A stretch of DNA of 15,984 bases from NORP181 sp047623555 (GTDB taxonomy: Bacteria > Pseudomonadota > Alphaproteobacteria > Rhodobacterales > Rhodobacteraceae): contig JBLHMP010000088.1 of assembly GCA_047623555.1 (NCBI GenBank), positions 1 through 15,984 on the forward strand. The letters are read 5' to 3'. The notes beneath the pieces were generated by a model. The model was given only the letters and a program-made list of their open reading frames with translations, was not told the origin of the DNA and made no database searches. Position 1 is the first letter of the stretch. Each line of letters starts with the position of its first letter. This document shows positions 7,752 to 14,645 of this stretch, one piece after another. Both the position numbers and the translations under genes were made by a program.

Positions 7752-7783
7752 CTGTCGTCGCGTCAAACTGTCGTCGCATCAAA
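7752..7783. repeat. 16-bp tandem direct repeat, two units
   Basis: CTGTCGTCGCGTCAAA (7752-7767) is followed without a gap by CTGTCGTCGCATCAAA (7768-7783), with one mismatch in 16. It lies in the 227-base divergent spacer between the secreted-protein gene (-) and the ureidoglycine gene (+), just upstream of the former. It could be a regulator-binding pair or a leader element. The rest of the spacer holds a small inverted repeat TGGTGAAACCA (7900-7910) and no clear gene. Confidence 0.75.
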
Positions 7784-7962
7784 ATTATTGCCTACAACCA
7801 TAGCAGTAACCCGGCAACTGGCAATGTTACCAAGCCCAGATATCACTGAGGTATCGGATTTTCAAAAAATTGCGAATATACTTTTTGGTTGGTCACGTCT
7901 GGTGAAACCACGGCAGTGCGCGTCATAGTCTAGTTAAATCAGCACTATGACAGGACATCCCC

Positions 7963-8796
7963 ATGACCGATCGCACATATTACGCGCCCCATGGCGGGCA
8001 CCCGGGGCAGGACCAGATAATGACCGACCGGGCCATGTTCACCGAGGCCTATGCGGTAATTCCCAAAGGCACCATGCGCGACATCGTCACCAGTTTTTTG
8101 CCCTTTTGGGACAAAACACGGCTGTGGGTTCTGGCCCGTCCCCTAAGCGGCTTTGCCGAAACGTTCTCGCAGTACATCATGGAGGTTCAGTCCGGTGGTG
8201 GCAGTGACCGCCCCGAAACCGACCCTAGCGCCCAGGGCGTTTTGTTTGTCGTCGAAGGCAACGTGCGGCTGACACTGGGCGGGCAGGTCCATGATCTGGC
8301 GTCCGGTGGCTATGCCTATATCCCGGCGGGCAGCGACTGGACGCTGCACAACATCACCGACAGCGCGGCGCGGTTTCACTGGATTCGCAAGGCATATGTC
8401 GCCGTCCAGGGGCTCGATGCGCCCGAGGCCTTTGTCACCAACGAGGCCGATGTTGACCCCATTGTAATGCCCGACACCGAAGGCCGTTGGGCAACGACCC
8501 GGTTTGTCGAACCAACGGACCTGCGCCACGATATGCATGTGAACATCGTCACCTTTCTGCCCGGCGGCATCATCCCGTTTGCCGAAACCCACGTGATGGA
8601 GCATGGGTTATATGTGCTTGAGGGCAAGGCCGTTTACCGGCTTAACAAAGATTGGGTCGAGGTCGAAGCCGGTGATTACATGTGGCTGCGCGCCTTTTGC
8701 CCACAGGCCTGTTATGCGGGCGGACCGGGGCCATTTCGCTATTTGCTCTATAAAGATGTAAACAGACAAATGCCGTTACAGGTCGCACAACGCTGA
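7963..8796 (+). CDS. allE: (S)-ureidoglycine aminohydrolase
   Basis: Bicupin Mn-dependent enzyme of purine/allantoin breakdown that deaminates (S)-ureidoglycine to (S)-ureidoglycolate and ammonia. The 277 residues include DRAMFTEAYAVIPKGTMRDI and ARPLSGFAETFSQYI, closely like E. coli YlbA/AllE. The metal ligands in the second cupin can be placed: E208, H210 and H214 (AETHVMEH) and Q248 (CPQAC). Their spacing (0, +2, +6, +40) equals that described for the plant enzyme (E235, H237, H241, Q275). The ATG at 7963 has AGGA 7 bases upstream. No other ureide gene is in the window, so it either completes a pathway encoded elsewhere or feeds glyoxylate toward the bhc genes. It stands 79 bases ahead of the lipoprotein gene. 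Confidence 0.92.
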   Translation: MTDRTYYAPHGGHPGQDQIMTDRAMFTEAYAVIPKGTMRDIVTSFLPFWDKTRLWVLARPLSGFAETFSQYIMEVQSGGGSDRPETDPSAQGVLFVVEGNVRLTLGGQVHDLASGGYAYIPAGSDWTLHNITDSAARFHWIRKAYVAVQGLDAPEAFVTNEADVDPIVMPDTEGRWATTRFVEPTDLRHDMHVNIVTFLPGGIIPFAETHVMEHGLYVLEGKAVYRLNKDWVEVEAGDYMWLRAFCPQACYAGGPGPFRYLLYKDVNRQMPLQVAQR

Positions 8797-8875
8797 TCCG
8801 GTCTGGACTTTTTGCCCGGCAAAGTGGCACAGTCCGCACCTAAGGGAACCAACCCTCGCAGGACGGAGAGCAGAC

Positions 8876-9235
8876 ATGAAGAAAATGGCAATATTGGCGG
8901 TCGTTCTGGGGTTTGCAGGCTGCGATGACGTCAACCCGATTTTACAGGTTAATGAATCCGCGTGGGAAACCGTCTGGGCAAATGGTGGCGAGGCCAAAAT
9001 CATGAGCCGCACCTGGAAAATTTCACGCAAAGCCGAAAACCTAAACTCGGTCAGGGCCGAACGGGACAACAACAACCTGAACATATTTGGCGGCCCCGCG
9101 GTGCCAAAAATCGTTCAGGCGACTCAGGCGATTGAACAGGGCACCGGCTGTAAAATTGTCAAAGGGACGCTTTATAAAAACGACTCGGACGTATTTTATG
9201 CGGATGTGCTCTGCAAATACCGCACCGGAAGCTAA
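8876..9235 (+). CDS. Small lipoprotein of unknown function
   Basis: The 119 residues begin with a lipoprotein signal (MKKMAILAVVLGFAGC), giving a lipidated cysteine at residue 16. The +2 and +3 residues are both Asp, which in enterobacteria would keep a lipoprotein in the inner membrane; whether this rule holds here is uncertain. Two further cysteines (GTGCKIVKGT and VLCKYRTG) could form a disulfide in the mature protein. No family is recognised. The start has GGACGGAGAG just upstream. The gene lies between allE and the end of bhcR, its stop only 7 bases from the converging bhcR stop. Confidence 0.7.
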   Translation: MKKMAILAVVLGFAGCDDVNPILQVNESAWETVWANGGEAKIMSRTWKISRKAENLNSVRAERDNNNLNIFGGPAVPKIVQATQAIEQGTGCKIVKGTLYKNDSDVFYADVLCKYRTGS

Positions 9236-9242
9236 ATACATC

Positions 9243-10073
9243 TTAGCTGGCGCCAACCGCCTCTGACAACCGCCGCGCCGCGTCTGTTACATGTTCGGCA
9301 AGGCGGGGAATGTCGCCATCCGAAATGCGGCTGGTCGGTCCAGAGACGGACAATCCGGCAACGGCCTCGCCAAAAACGTCATACACTGGCGCCGCGATAC
9401 AACGCATGCCTTGGGTTTTTTCATCCGCATCCACCGCATAACCACGCACCCGGCTGCGGGCCAGATCCTGGTCAAGCACGGCCCGGTCGGTCAGCGTTTG
9501 GTCGGTGTATCGGGTCAATCCACGCCCCACCAACACCGCTTGGCGGCGATCTTCGGGCATAAACGCCAGCAGCGCCTTGCCAATGCCGGACGCGTGCATT
9601 TCCGAGACACTGCCCGGTGGGAAAAACGCCCGGATGTTGGAATGGGTTTCGACCTGACTGACGAATAACACCTCACCGCCGCGTTCGATGCCCAGATTGG
9701 CGGTTTCACCAGTGGCCTGCATCAGCTGGCGCAAAATCGGCCGAGCCCGGTCAACCAGACTGGTACGACGCAGGAAATGCGCCCCGATAAGGTAAGCCCC
9801 GGCACCGATGTTCCAGACCTGCGCCGCCTCGTCAAATTCCACCAACCCGCGCCCCTCAAGCGTGATCAATACACGGTATACCGTGGCCGGGGATTGCCCC
9901 AGATCAGAGGCCAAAACCGAAAGCGTCGCGCCGCCCATTTCACCCAATCGTTGCAGAATGGTAATCGCCCGATCCAGCGATTTGATGGTGTTCTGGTCAG
10001 TTTTGTCGTGCCAGTCCCGCGGACGCCCACGGGCGCGGCGATCTGGTTGGGGCGGTGTTTTTGGGTCAGCCAT
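9243..10073 (-). CDS. bhcR: IclR-family regulator of the beta-hydroxyaspartate cycle, BhcR
   Basis: Transcriptional regulator of 276 residues with a winged helix-turn-helix at about 48-78 (LSVLASDLGQSPATVYRVL) and an IclR effector domain at about 90-270 (GIGKALLAF, GMRCIAAPVYD). The basic N-terminus RRARGRPRDWHDK resembles an AT-hook, which suits the A/T-rich spacer it faces. It diverges from bhcA, the position of bhcR in Paracoccus denitrificans, where glyoxylate modulates its binding to the bhc promoter. The frame stays open up to 10142, but ATG 10073 gives the normal domain start and lies downstream of the predicted promoter; an upstream start would fall beyond the -10 box. The Shine-Dalgarno is weak (TTGGAAT), with a GGAGG too far upstream. 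Confidence 0.9.
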   Translation of the reverse strand: MADPKTPPQPDRRARGRPRDWHDKTDQNTIKSLDRAITILQRLGEMGGATLSVLASDLGQSPATVYRVLITLEGRGLVEFDEAAQVWNIGAGAYLIGAHFLRRTSLVDRARPILRQLMQATGETANLGIERGGEVLFVSQVETHSNIRAFFPPGSVSEMHASGIGKALLAFMPEDRRQAVLVGRGLTRYTDQTLTDRAVLDQDLARSRVRGYAVDADEKTQGMRCIAAPVYDVFGEAVAGLSVSGPTSRISDGDIPRLAEHVTDAARRLSEAVGAS

Positions 10074-10092
10074 GGTGGATTTATTCCAAAAA

Positions 10093-10178
10093 TGAAAAAC
10101 ACCTCCACTATATGAAAAATGCAAACAACTGTAAATGCTCATTTTTCTGACTATTAATCACGGTTATGCGATTTTTCA
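10093..10178. promoter_or_regulatory. Candidate BhcR operator region: four TGAAAAATG-like sites
   Basis: The 167-base spacer between bhcR and bhcA holds four related sites. GAAAAAC starts at 10094 and GAAAAATG at 10114, both on +. Their inverses are CATTTTTC at 10140-10147 and GATTTTTC at 10170-10177. The two direct copies are 20 bases apart and the two inverse copies 30 bases apart, close to whole helical turns. One site lies within the predicted bhcR promoter and one immediately upstream of the bhcA -35 box. Assignment to BhcR is inferred from position. Confidence 0.5.
10107..10135 (-). promoter_or_regulatory. Candidate bhcR promoter
   Basis: On the - strand TTTACA (10135-10130) and TATAGT (10112-10107) are 17 bases apart, a good sigma-70 match. 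The GAAAAATG site at 10114-10121 lies between the two boxes, which would suit autorepression. Confidence 0.55.
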
Positions 10179-10184
10179 AAATAA

Positions 10185-10213
10185 TTGCAGGGTCAAAGGC
10201 CGCTGCCTAAGAT
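10185..10213 (+). promoter_or_regulatory. Candidate bhcA promoter
   Basis: TTGCAG (10185-10190) and TAAGAT (10208-10213) with a 17-base spacer, about 28 bases before the bhcA start, whose Shine-Dalgarno AGGAGG stands 5 bases ahead of the ATG. One putative regulator site ends 7 bases upstream of the -35 box. Confidence 0.55.
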
Positions 10214-10240
10214 CATCTTAACCAATGATAGGAGGCTGCC

Positions 10241-11431
10241 ATGAGCGCCCAAAACCCCGTGTTCATACCCGGCCCGACCAACATTCCGGACGCCATCCGC
10301 AAAGCCTGTGACATGGCGACAATCGACCACCGCTCGCCTGCGTTTGGCGACATCCTGCATCCGGCCCGCGCCGGGGTTCAGCAGGTGCTCAAAAGCACAT
10401 CTGCCGAGGTGTTCATCTTTCCGTCCTCAGGCACTGGCGGCTGGGAAACTGCGCTGACCAACACATTGTCGCCCGGCGATCACGTTCTGGTGGCGCGCAA
10501 TGGCATGTTTTCGCAGCGCTGGATTGATATGTGCCAACGTCTTGGCCTGAACGTCCAGATTGTTGAAACGCCCTGGGGCAACGGCATCTCGGCGGACCGG
10601 TATGGCGAAATACTGACCGCCGATACCGATCACCGCATTAGGGCCGTTCTGGCCACCCATAACGAGACTGCAACCGGCGTTGTGTCTGACATTGGCGCCA
10701 TCCGCAAAGCCATGAACCACGCCAACCATCCGGCGTTGTTCTTTGTCGACGGGGTCAGCTCCATTGGGTCGATGGATTTCCGGTTTGATGACTGGGGCGT
10801 TGATGTTGCCGTCACCGGATCGCAAAAGGGCTTTATGCTGCCGGCCGGTCTTGGCATCGTTGGGTTTAGTCAAAAGGCGATGGCCGCGACCCATTCGGCC
10901 AGCCTGAACCGGGTCTATTTTGATATACGCGATATGGCAAAGGGCTACGGCGTCAACGCCTATCCCTATACGCCGCCGGTTGGCCTGCTCAACGGGCTGA
11001 AACTGGGCTGCGAGATGTTGTTGGGCGAAGGGCTCGACAATGTGTTTGCCCGCCACCACCGCATTGCCGAAGGCGTGCGCCGGGCGGTTGCGGGCTGGGG
11101 CATGGAACTGTGTGCGACCTCGCCTGATCTCTATTCCAACACAGTCAGCGCCATCAAAACCCCCGAAGGGTTCGATGCAACCGAGATCGTTAACCACGCC
11201 GCTGCCCAATACGGCGTCGCCTTTGGTGTCGGTCTCGGAGAGGTTGCAGGCAAGGTGTTTCGCATCGGCCATCTGGGCAGCATGACCGACGTGATGGCCC
11301 TAAGCGGTGTTGCCACCGCTGAAATGGTGATGGCCGATCTGGGGCTGGATATTCGGCTGGGGTCGGGCGTTGCGGCGGCGCAAGAATATTACCGCGCCTC
11401 CGCTGCGCAATTACAGCAATTTGCAGCATAA
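10241..11431 (+). CDS. bhcA: Aspartate-glyoxylate aminotransferase BhcA
   Basis: PLP class V aminotransferase that transfers the amino group of aspartate to glyoxylate, giving oxaloacetate and glycine; it closes the beta-hydroxyaspartate cycle. The 396 residues show PGPTNIPDAIR (10-20) and SSGTGGWE (62-69). ATHNETATGV (138-147) is followed by the PLP-pairing Asp in FFVDGVSSIGS (D170). The Schiff-base lysine is K196 in VTGSQKGFMLP. These segments agree with what I recall of P. denitrificans BhcA. It is first in bhcABCD, starting at ATG 10241 behind a perfect AGGAGG, and is followed by bhcB after 10 bases. Confidence 0.95.
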   Translation: MSAQNPVFIPGPTNIPDAIRKACDMATIDHRSPAFGDILHPARAGVQQVLKSTSAEVFIFPSSGTGGWETALTNTLSPGDHVLVARNGMFSQRWIDMCQRLGLNVQIVETPWGNGISADRYGEILTADTDHRIRAVLATHNETATGVVSDIGAIRKAMNHANHPALFFVDGVSSIGSMDFRFDDWGVDVAVTGSQKGFMLPAGLGIVGFSQKAMAATHSASLNRVYFDIRDMAKGYGVNAYPYTPPVGLLNGLKLGCEMLLGEGLDNVFARHHRIAEGVRRAVAGWGMELCATSPDLYSNTVSAIKTPEGFDATEIVNHAAAQYGVAFGVGLGEVAGKVFRIGHLGSMTDVMALSGVATAEMVMADLGLDIRLGSGVAAAQEYYRASAAQLQQFAA

Positions 11432-11441
11432 GGGGCGTTTG

Positions 11442-12392
11442 ATGATAATCCCGACCTATCAGGATGTTCTGGACGCGCATGCGCGGATCAAACCCCATAT
11501 TCACCGCACGCCGGTTCTGACCTCGACGTTCTTTAATGAGCTGACCGGGGCCGAGCTATTTTTCAAATGCGAGAACTTTCAAAAAGCCGGGGCCTTCAAA
11601 GTGCGCGGAGCGTCCAATGCCGTGTTTGGTTTAACTGATGCGATGGCGGCCAAAGGCGTGGCAACGCATTCGTCCGGCAACCACGCCCTTAGCCTTGCTT
11701 ATGCTGCCGGTCGACGCGGTATTCCGTGCCATGTGGTTATGCCGCGTACAGCCCCCGAGGCGAAAAAGGCAGCCGTGCGGGGCTATGGCGGGGTGATCAC
11801 CGAATGCGAGCCATCGACCAGCAGCCGAGAAGAGGTTTTTGCCAAGGTTCAGGCCGAAACCGGCGCCGAGTTTGTGCATCCATATAACGACCATCGGGTG
11901 ATTGCCGGTCAGGGAACCTGTTCGCTTGAGCTGATTGATCAGGTCGCCGACCTGGACATGGTCATCGCACCAATTGGCGGTGGCGGCATGATTTCCGGCA
12001 CCTGTCTGGCCTTGTCCAACGCGGCACCTGATGTGGCGATCTATGCGGCTGAACCGGAACGCGCGGATGATGCCTATCGCAGTTTCAAGGCCGGATATAT
12101 CATCGCCGATGATGCGCCAGACACGGTGGCGGATGGTTTAAAGGTGCCGCTGAAAGACCTGACCTGGCACTTTGTCTCAAACCACGTGAGCGACATTTTA
12201 ACCGCCAGTGACCCCGAAATCGTCGCGGCGATGAAACTGACCTGGCAACGGATGAAAACCGTGATGGAGGCCAGCAGCGCCGTGCCCCTCGCAACGATAT
12301 TAAAGAACAAAGACCTGTTTGCGGGCAAACGTGTCGGCGTCATCATTACTGGTGGCAATGTCGACATGGATAGCCTGCCTTGGACAAAATGA
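11442..12392 (+). CDS. bhcB: Beta-hydroxyaspartate dehydratase BhcB
   Basis: PLP fold-type II dehydratase (threonine dehydratase/serine racemase superfamily) converting (2R,3S)-beta-hydroxyaspartate to iminosuccinate. The 316 residues include the PLP lysine K53 in GAFKVRG, the SSGNH loop at 77-81 and the phosphate-binding GGGG at 179-182. The frame is open from 11370 inside bhcA, but ATG 11442 has AGGGG 6 bases upstream and begins MIIPTYQDVLDAHARI as expected of the family. On its own it could be called a threo-3-hydroxyaspartate ammonia-lyase; the surrounding bhc genes decide the name. Confidence 0.93.
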   Translation: MIIPTYQDVLDAHARIKPHIHRTPVLTSTFFNELTGAELFFKCENFQKAGAFKVRGASNAVFGLTDAMAAKGVATHSSGNHALSLAYAAGRRGIPCHVVMPRTAPEAKKAAVRGYGGVITECEPSTSSREEVFAKVQAETGAEFVHPYNDHRVIAGQGTCSLELIDQVADLDMVIAPIGGGGMISGTCLALSNAAPDVAIYAAEPERADDAYRSFKAGYIIADDAPDTVADGLKVPLKDLTWHFVSNHVSDILTASDPEIVAAMKLTWQRMKTVMEASSAVPLATILKNKDLFAGKRVGVIITGGNVDMDSLPWTK

Positions 12393-12424
12393 CGTCCAAA
12401 CACACCAAAAAAGGAGTTGACCCC

Positions 12425-13588
12425 ATGAATGCACATGTAAATTTTGAAGGCTTGGAAGTTGGCTATGACGTGCCCGCCCTGCCCGGCATGGACGAGGCGG
12501 ATATCCAAACCCCCTGTCTGGTGCTCGATCTGGACGCGCTGGAACGCAACATTGTTAAGATGGGCGATCTGGCCAAATCCATGGGCGTGCGGCACCGGAT
12601 ACATGGCAAAATGCACAAATCGGTTGATGTGGCGTTATTGCAGGAACGTCTTGGCGGATCGTGCGGCGTGTGTTGTCAGAAAGTGTCTGAGGCCGAGGTA
12701 TTCGCCCGCGGTGGCATCAAGGATGTGCTGGTCAGCAATCAGGTGCGCGACCTTGTCAAAATCGACCGTCTGGCGCGGTTGCCGAAACTGGGCGCGCGTA
12801 CGATTTGTTGTGTCGATGACGTGGCCAATGTTGCCGACCTAAGTGCCGCTGCGGTTAAGCATGGCACCGAGATTGAGTGCATTGTTGAGATTGACTGTGG
12901 TGCCGGGCGATGTGGCGTGACGACGACGCCCGCCGTGGTTGAGATTGCGCAGGCGATTGATGCGGCTGAGGGGTTAAAGTTTTCGGGGCTTCAGGCCTAT
13001 CAGGGCGCCATGCAGCATCTGGATTCCTATGAGGATCGTCGCGGCAAATTGGATATCGCGATTGCAATGGTTGCTGATGCAGTCGCGGGTTTGAAGGCGG
13101 TTGATCTTGAGTGCGACATTGTTGGCGGTGGCGGCACAGGATCGTATTACTTTGAGGGTAATTCGGGTGTTTATAACGAGCTGCAATGTGGGTCGTATGC
13201 GTTTATGGACGCAGATTATGGCCGTATTCTGGACAAGGACGGCACGCGGATTGATCAGGGCGAATGGGAAAACGCCCTGTTCATCCTGACCTCGGTGATG
13301 AGCCACGCCAAGCCTGATATCGCCGTGGTCGATGCCGGTCTTAAGGCGCAATCGATGGATAGCGGATTGCCAACGGTGTTTGACCGCGATGATGTCACCT
13401 ATCTGAAATGTTCGGATGAGCATGGTGTTGTTGGCGATCCGGATGGTGTTTTGAAGGTCAATGACAAGCTGAAGTTGGTGCCGGGACACTGTGATCCGAC
13501 CTGCAATGTGCATGATTGGTATGTCGGGGTGCGGGGCGGCAAGGTGGAAACGCTGTGGCCAGTATCAGCGCGCGGTAAAGCGTACTGA
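12425..13588 (+). CDS. bhcC: Beta-hydroxyaspartate aldolase BhcC
   Basis: Fold-type III PLP enzyme (alanine-racemase N-terminal type barrel, D-threonine aldolase relatives) that condenses glyoxylate with glycine to (2R,3S)-beta-hydroxyaspartate, the key C-C bond-forming step. It has 387 residues. The PLP lysine lies in RIHGKMHKS (K62 by analogy with D-threonine aldolase; K65 is the alternative). A phosphate-binding GGGGTGSYY lies at 234-242, and the divalent-metal motif HCD at 355-357 is typical of D-threonine aldolases. An in-frame ATG at 12380 overlaps bhcB, but AGGAG 8 bases before ATG 12425 fixes the start. A 72-base gap with a repeat copy follows before bhcD. Confidence 0.95.
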   Translation: MNAHVNFEGLEVGYDVPALPGMDEADIQTPCLVLDLDALERNIVKMGDLAKSMGVRHRIHGKMHKSVDVALLQERLGGSCGVCCQKVSEAEVFARGGIKDVLVSNQVRDLVKIDRLARLPKLGARTICCVDDVANVADLSAAAVKHGTEIECIVEIDCGAGRCGVTTTPAVVEIAQAIDAAEGLKFSGLQAYQGAMQHLDSYEDRRGKLDIAIAMVADAVAGLKAVDLECDIVGGGGTGSYYFEGNSGVYNELQCGSYAFMDADYGRILDKDGTRIDQGEWENALFILTSVMSHAKPDIAVVDAGLKAQSMDSGLPTVFDRDDVTYLKCSDEHGVVGDPDGVLKVNDKLKLVPGHCDPTCNVHDWYVGVRGGKVETLWPVSARGKAY

Positions 13589-13613
13589 GGTCGGAAACCC
13601 GCCTTTGGCGGAT

Positions 13614-13646
13614 GCCTTCGGCGAGGATATTTTAGAACAAAAGAAG
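13614..13646 (+). repeat. Dispersed intergenic element, copy C, between bhcC and bhcD
   Basis: GCCTTCGGCGAGGATATTTT followed by AGAACAAAAGAAG on + is a diverged version of copies A and B (GCCTCCGGCGGGGATATTTT). It is directly preceded by a further partial half, CCCGCCTTTGGCGG. As with copy B it lies within an operon, before the last bhc gene, in the direction of transcription. Confidence 0.55.
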
Positions 13647-13660
13647 ATGTGGGAATTGAT

Positions 13661-14626
13661 ATGTGGATTGTACCTGAGGCGGCGATTGGGGATTTGATAA
13701 CGGCTGAGGCGAGCTTTGCCGCCGTTGAGACGGTGTTTGGCGCTATATCACGCGGGGATGCCTATAATTTCCCGGTGATCCGTGAGGCGATTGGGCATGG
13801 CGATGCTTTGTATGGCTTTAAGTCCGGGTTTGATCGGGCGGGGCTGAATTTGGGCCTGAAATCTGGTGGCTATTTTCCCGGCAATGAAGCCCGCGGGCTG
13901 ACCAACCACCAATCTACCGTGTTTCTGTTTGATGCCGATACTGGCCAATGTCGGGCCGTGGTTGGGGGTAATTTGCTGACCGCATTGCGGACGGCGGCGG
14001 CGAGTTCGGTATCAATCCGCTATCTGGCGCGCCCCGATTCCAAGGTTTTGGGGATGGTCGGGGCCGGGCATCAGTCGGCGTTTCAGATGCGGGCCGCTGT
14101 GCAGCAGCGCGATTTCGAAAAGGTCATAGGTTGGAATTTCCACCCTGAGATGTTGACGCGACTGGCGGATACCGCTGCGGAACTAGGACTACCATTTGAG
14201 GCGGTTGATCTGGACCAAATGGGGGCTCAGGCAGATGTGATCATCACCATCACCTCGTCTTTTTCACCAATTCTGATGGCCGCGCAGGTGCGCCCCGGCA
14301 CGCATATTGCCTGCATGGGTACAGATACCGTGGGCAAACAAGAGGTCGAAGCAGCACTGATGGCGCGCGCGCAGGTGTTTACCGATGAGGTTGCCCAGTC
14401 GATCAGCCTTGGAGAATGCCAGCATGCAATTGCGGCTGGGCTGATTGCCGAGGCTGATATCTCCGAGATTGGCGCGGTGGTAAATGGCACCCATGCGGGG
14501 CGGTCCTCGGACGAGGCGATCACCTTGTTTGATGGCACCGGCGTTGGCCTGCAAGATCTGGCGGTGGCTGCAACGGTGGTTGATCTGGCGATTAAGCGCG
14601 GCGTGGCGGTTGAGGTTGATTTCTGA
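13661..14626 (+). CDS. bhcD: Iminosuccinate reductase BhcD
   Basis: NAD(P)H-dependent reductase of the ornithine cyclodeaminase/mu-crystallin family that reduces iminosuccinate to L-aspartate. The 321 residues begin MWIVPEAAIGDLITAEASF. A conserved lysine is at K67 (GLKSGGYFPGN) and an arginine at R110 (LLTALRTAAAS), and the dinucleotide loop is GAGHQSA (134-140). FTDEVAQS and GTGVGLQDLAVA near the end are characteristic. GTG 13649 is in frame four codons upstream, but ATG 13661 matches the expected N-terminus and has GGGAA 6-7 bases upstream. It ends 19 bases before the GAPDH-like gene. Confidence 0.94.
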   Translation: MWIVPEAAIGDLITAEASFAAVETVFGAISRGDAYNFPVIREAIGHGDALYGFKSGFDRAGLNLGLKSGGYFPGNEARGLTNHQSTVFLFDADTGQCRAVVGGNLLTALRTAAASSVSIRYLARPDSKVLGMVGAGHQSAFQMRAAVQQRDFEKVIGWNFHPEMLTRLADTAAELGLPFEAVDLDQMGAQADVIITITSSFSPILMAAQVRPGTHIACMGTDTVGKQEVEAALMARAQVFTDEVAQSISLGECQHAIAAGLIAEADISEIGAVVNGTHAGRSSDEAITLFDGTGVGLQDLAVAATVVDLAIKRGVAVEVDF

Positions 14627-14645
14627 CGCTGCCATACCTTGTCCC

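Noticed and set aside
9230..9248. AGCTAA/TTAGCT inverted repeat over the two converging stop codons
   Set aside because: It has only six pairs and no T-run; the symmetry is largely explained by two TAA stops facing each other, so it is not called a terminator.
10074..10142. N-terminal extension of bhcR to an upstream start at 10142
   Set aside because: It would place the start codon upstream of the predicted -10 box and add a hydrophobic/aromatic stretch foreign to IclR regulators. ATG 10073 gives a normal N-terminus.
10427..11272. A 281-residue open frame on - inside bhcA
   Set aside because: It is opposite the well-supported aminotransferase and shows no domain; a shadow frame.
12380..12424. 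Earlier bhcC start overlapping the end of bhcB
   Set aside because: The AGGAG ahead of ATG 12425 and the expected 387-residue length support the later start.
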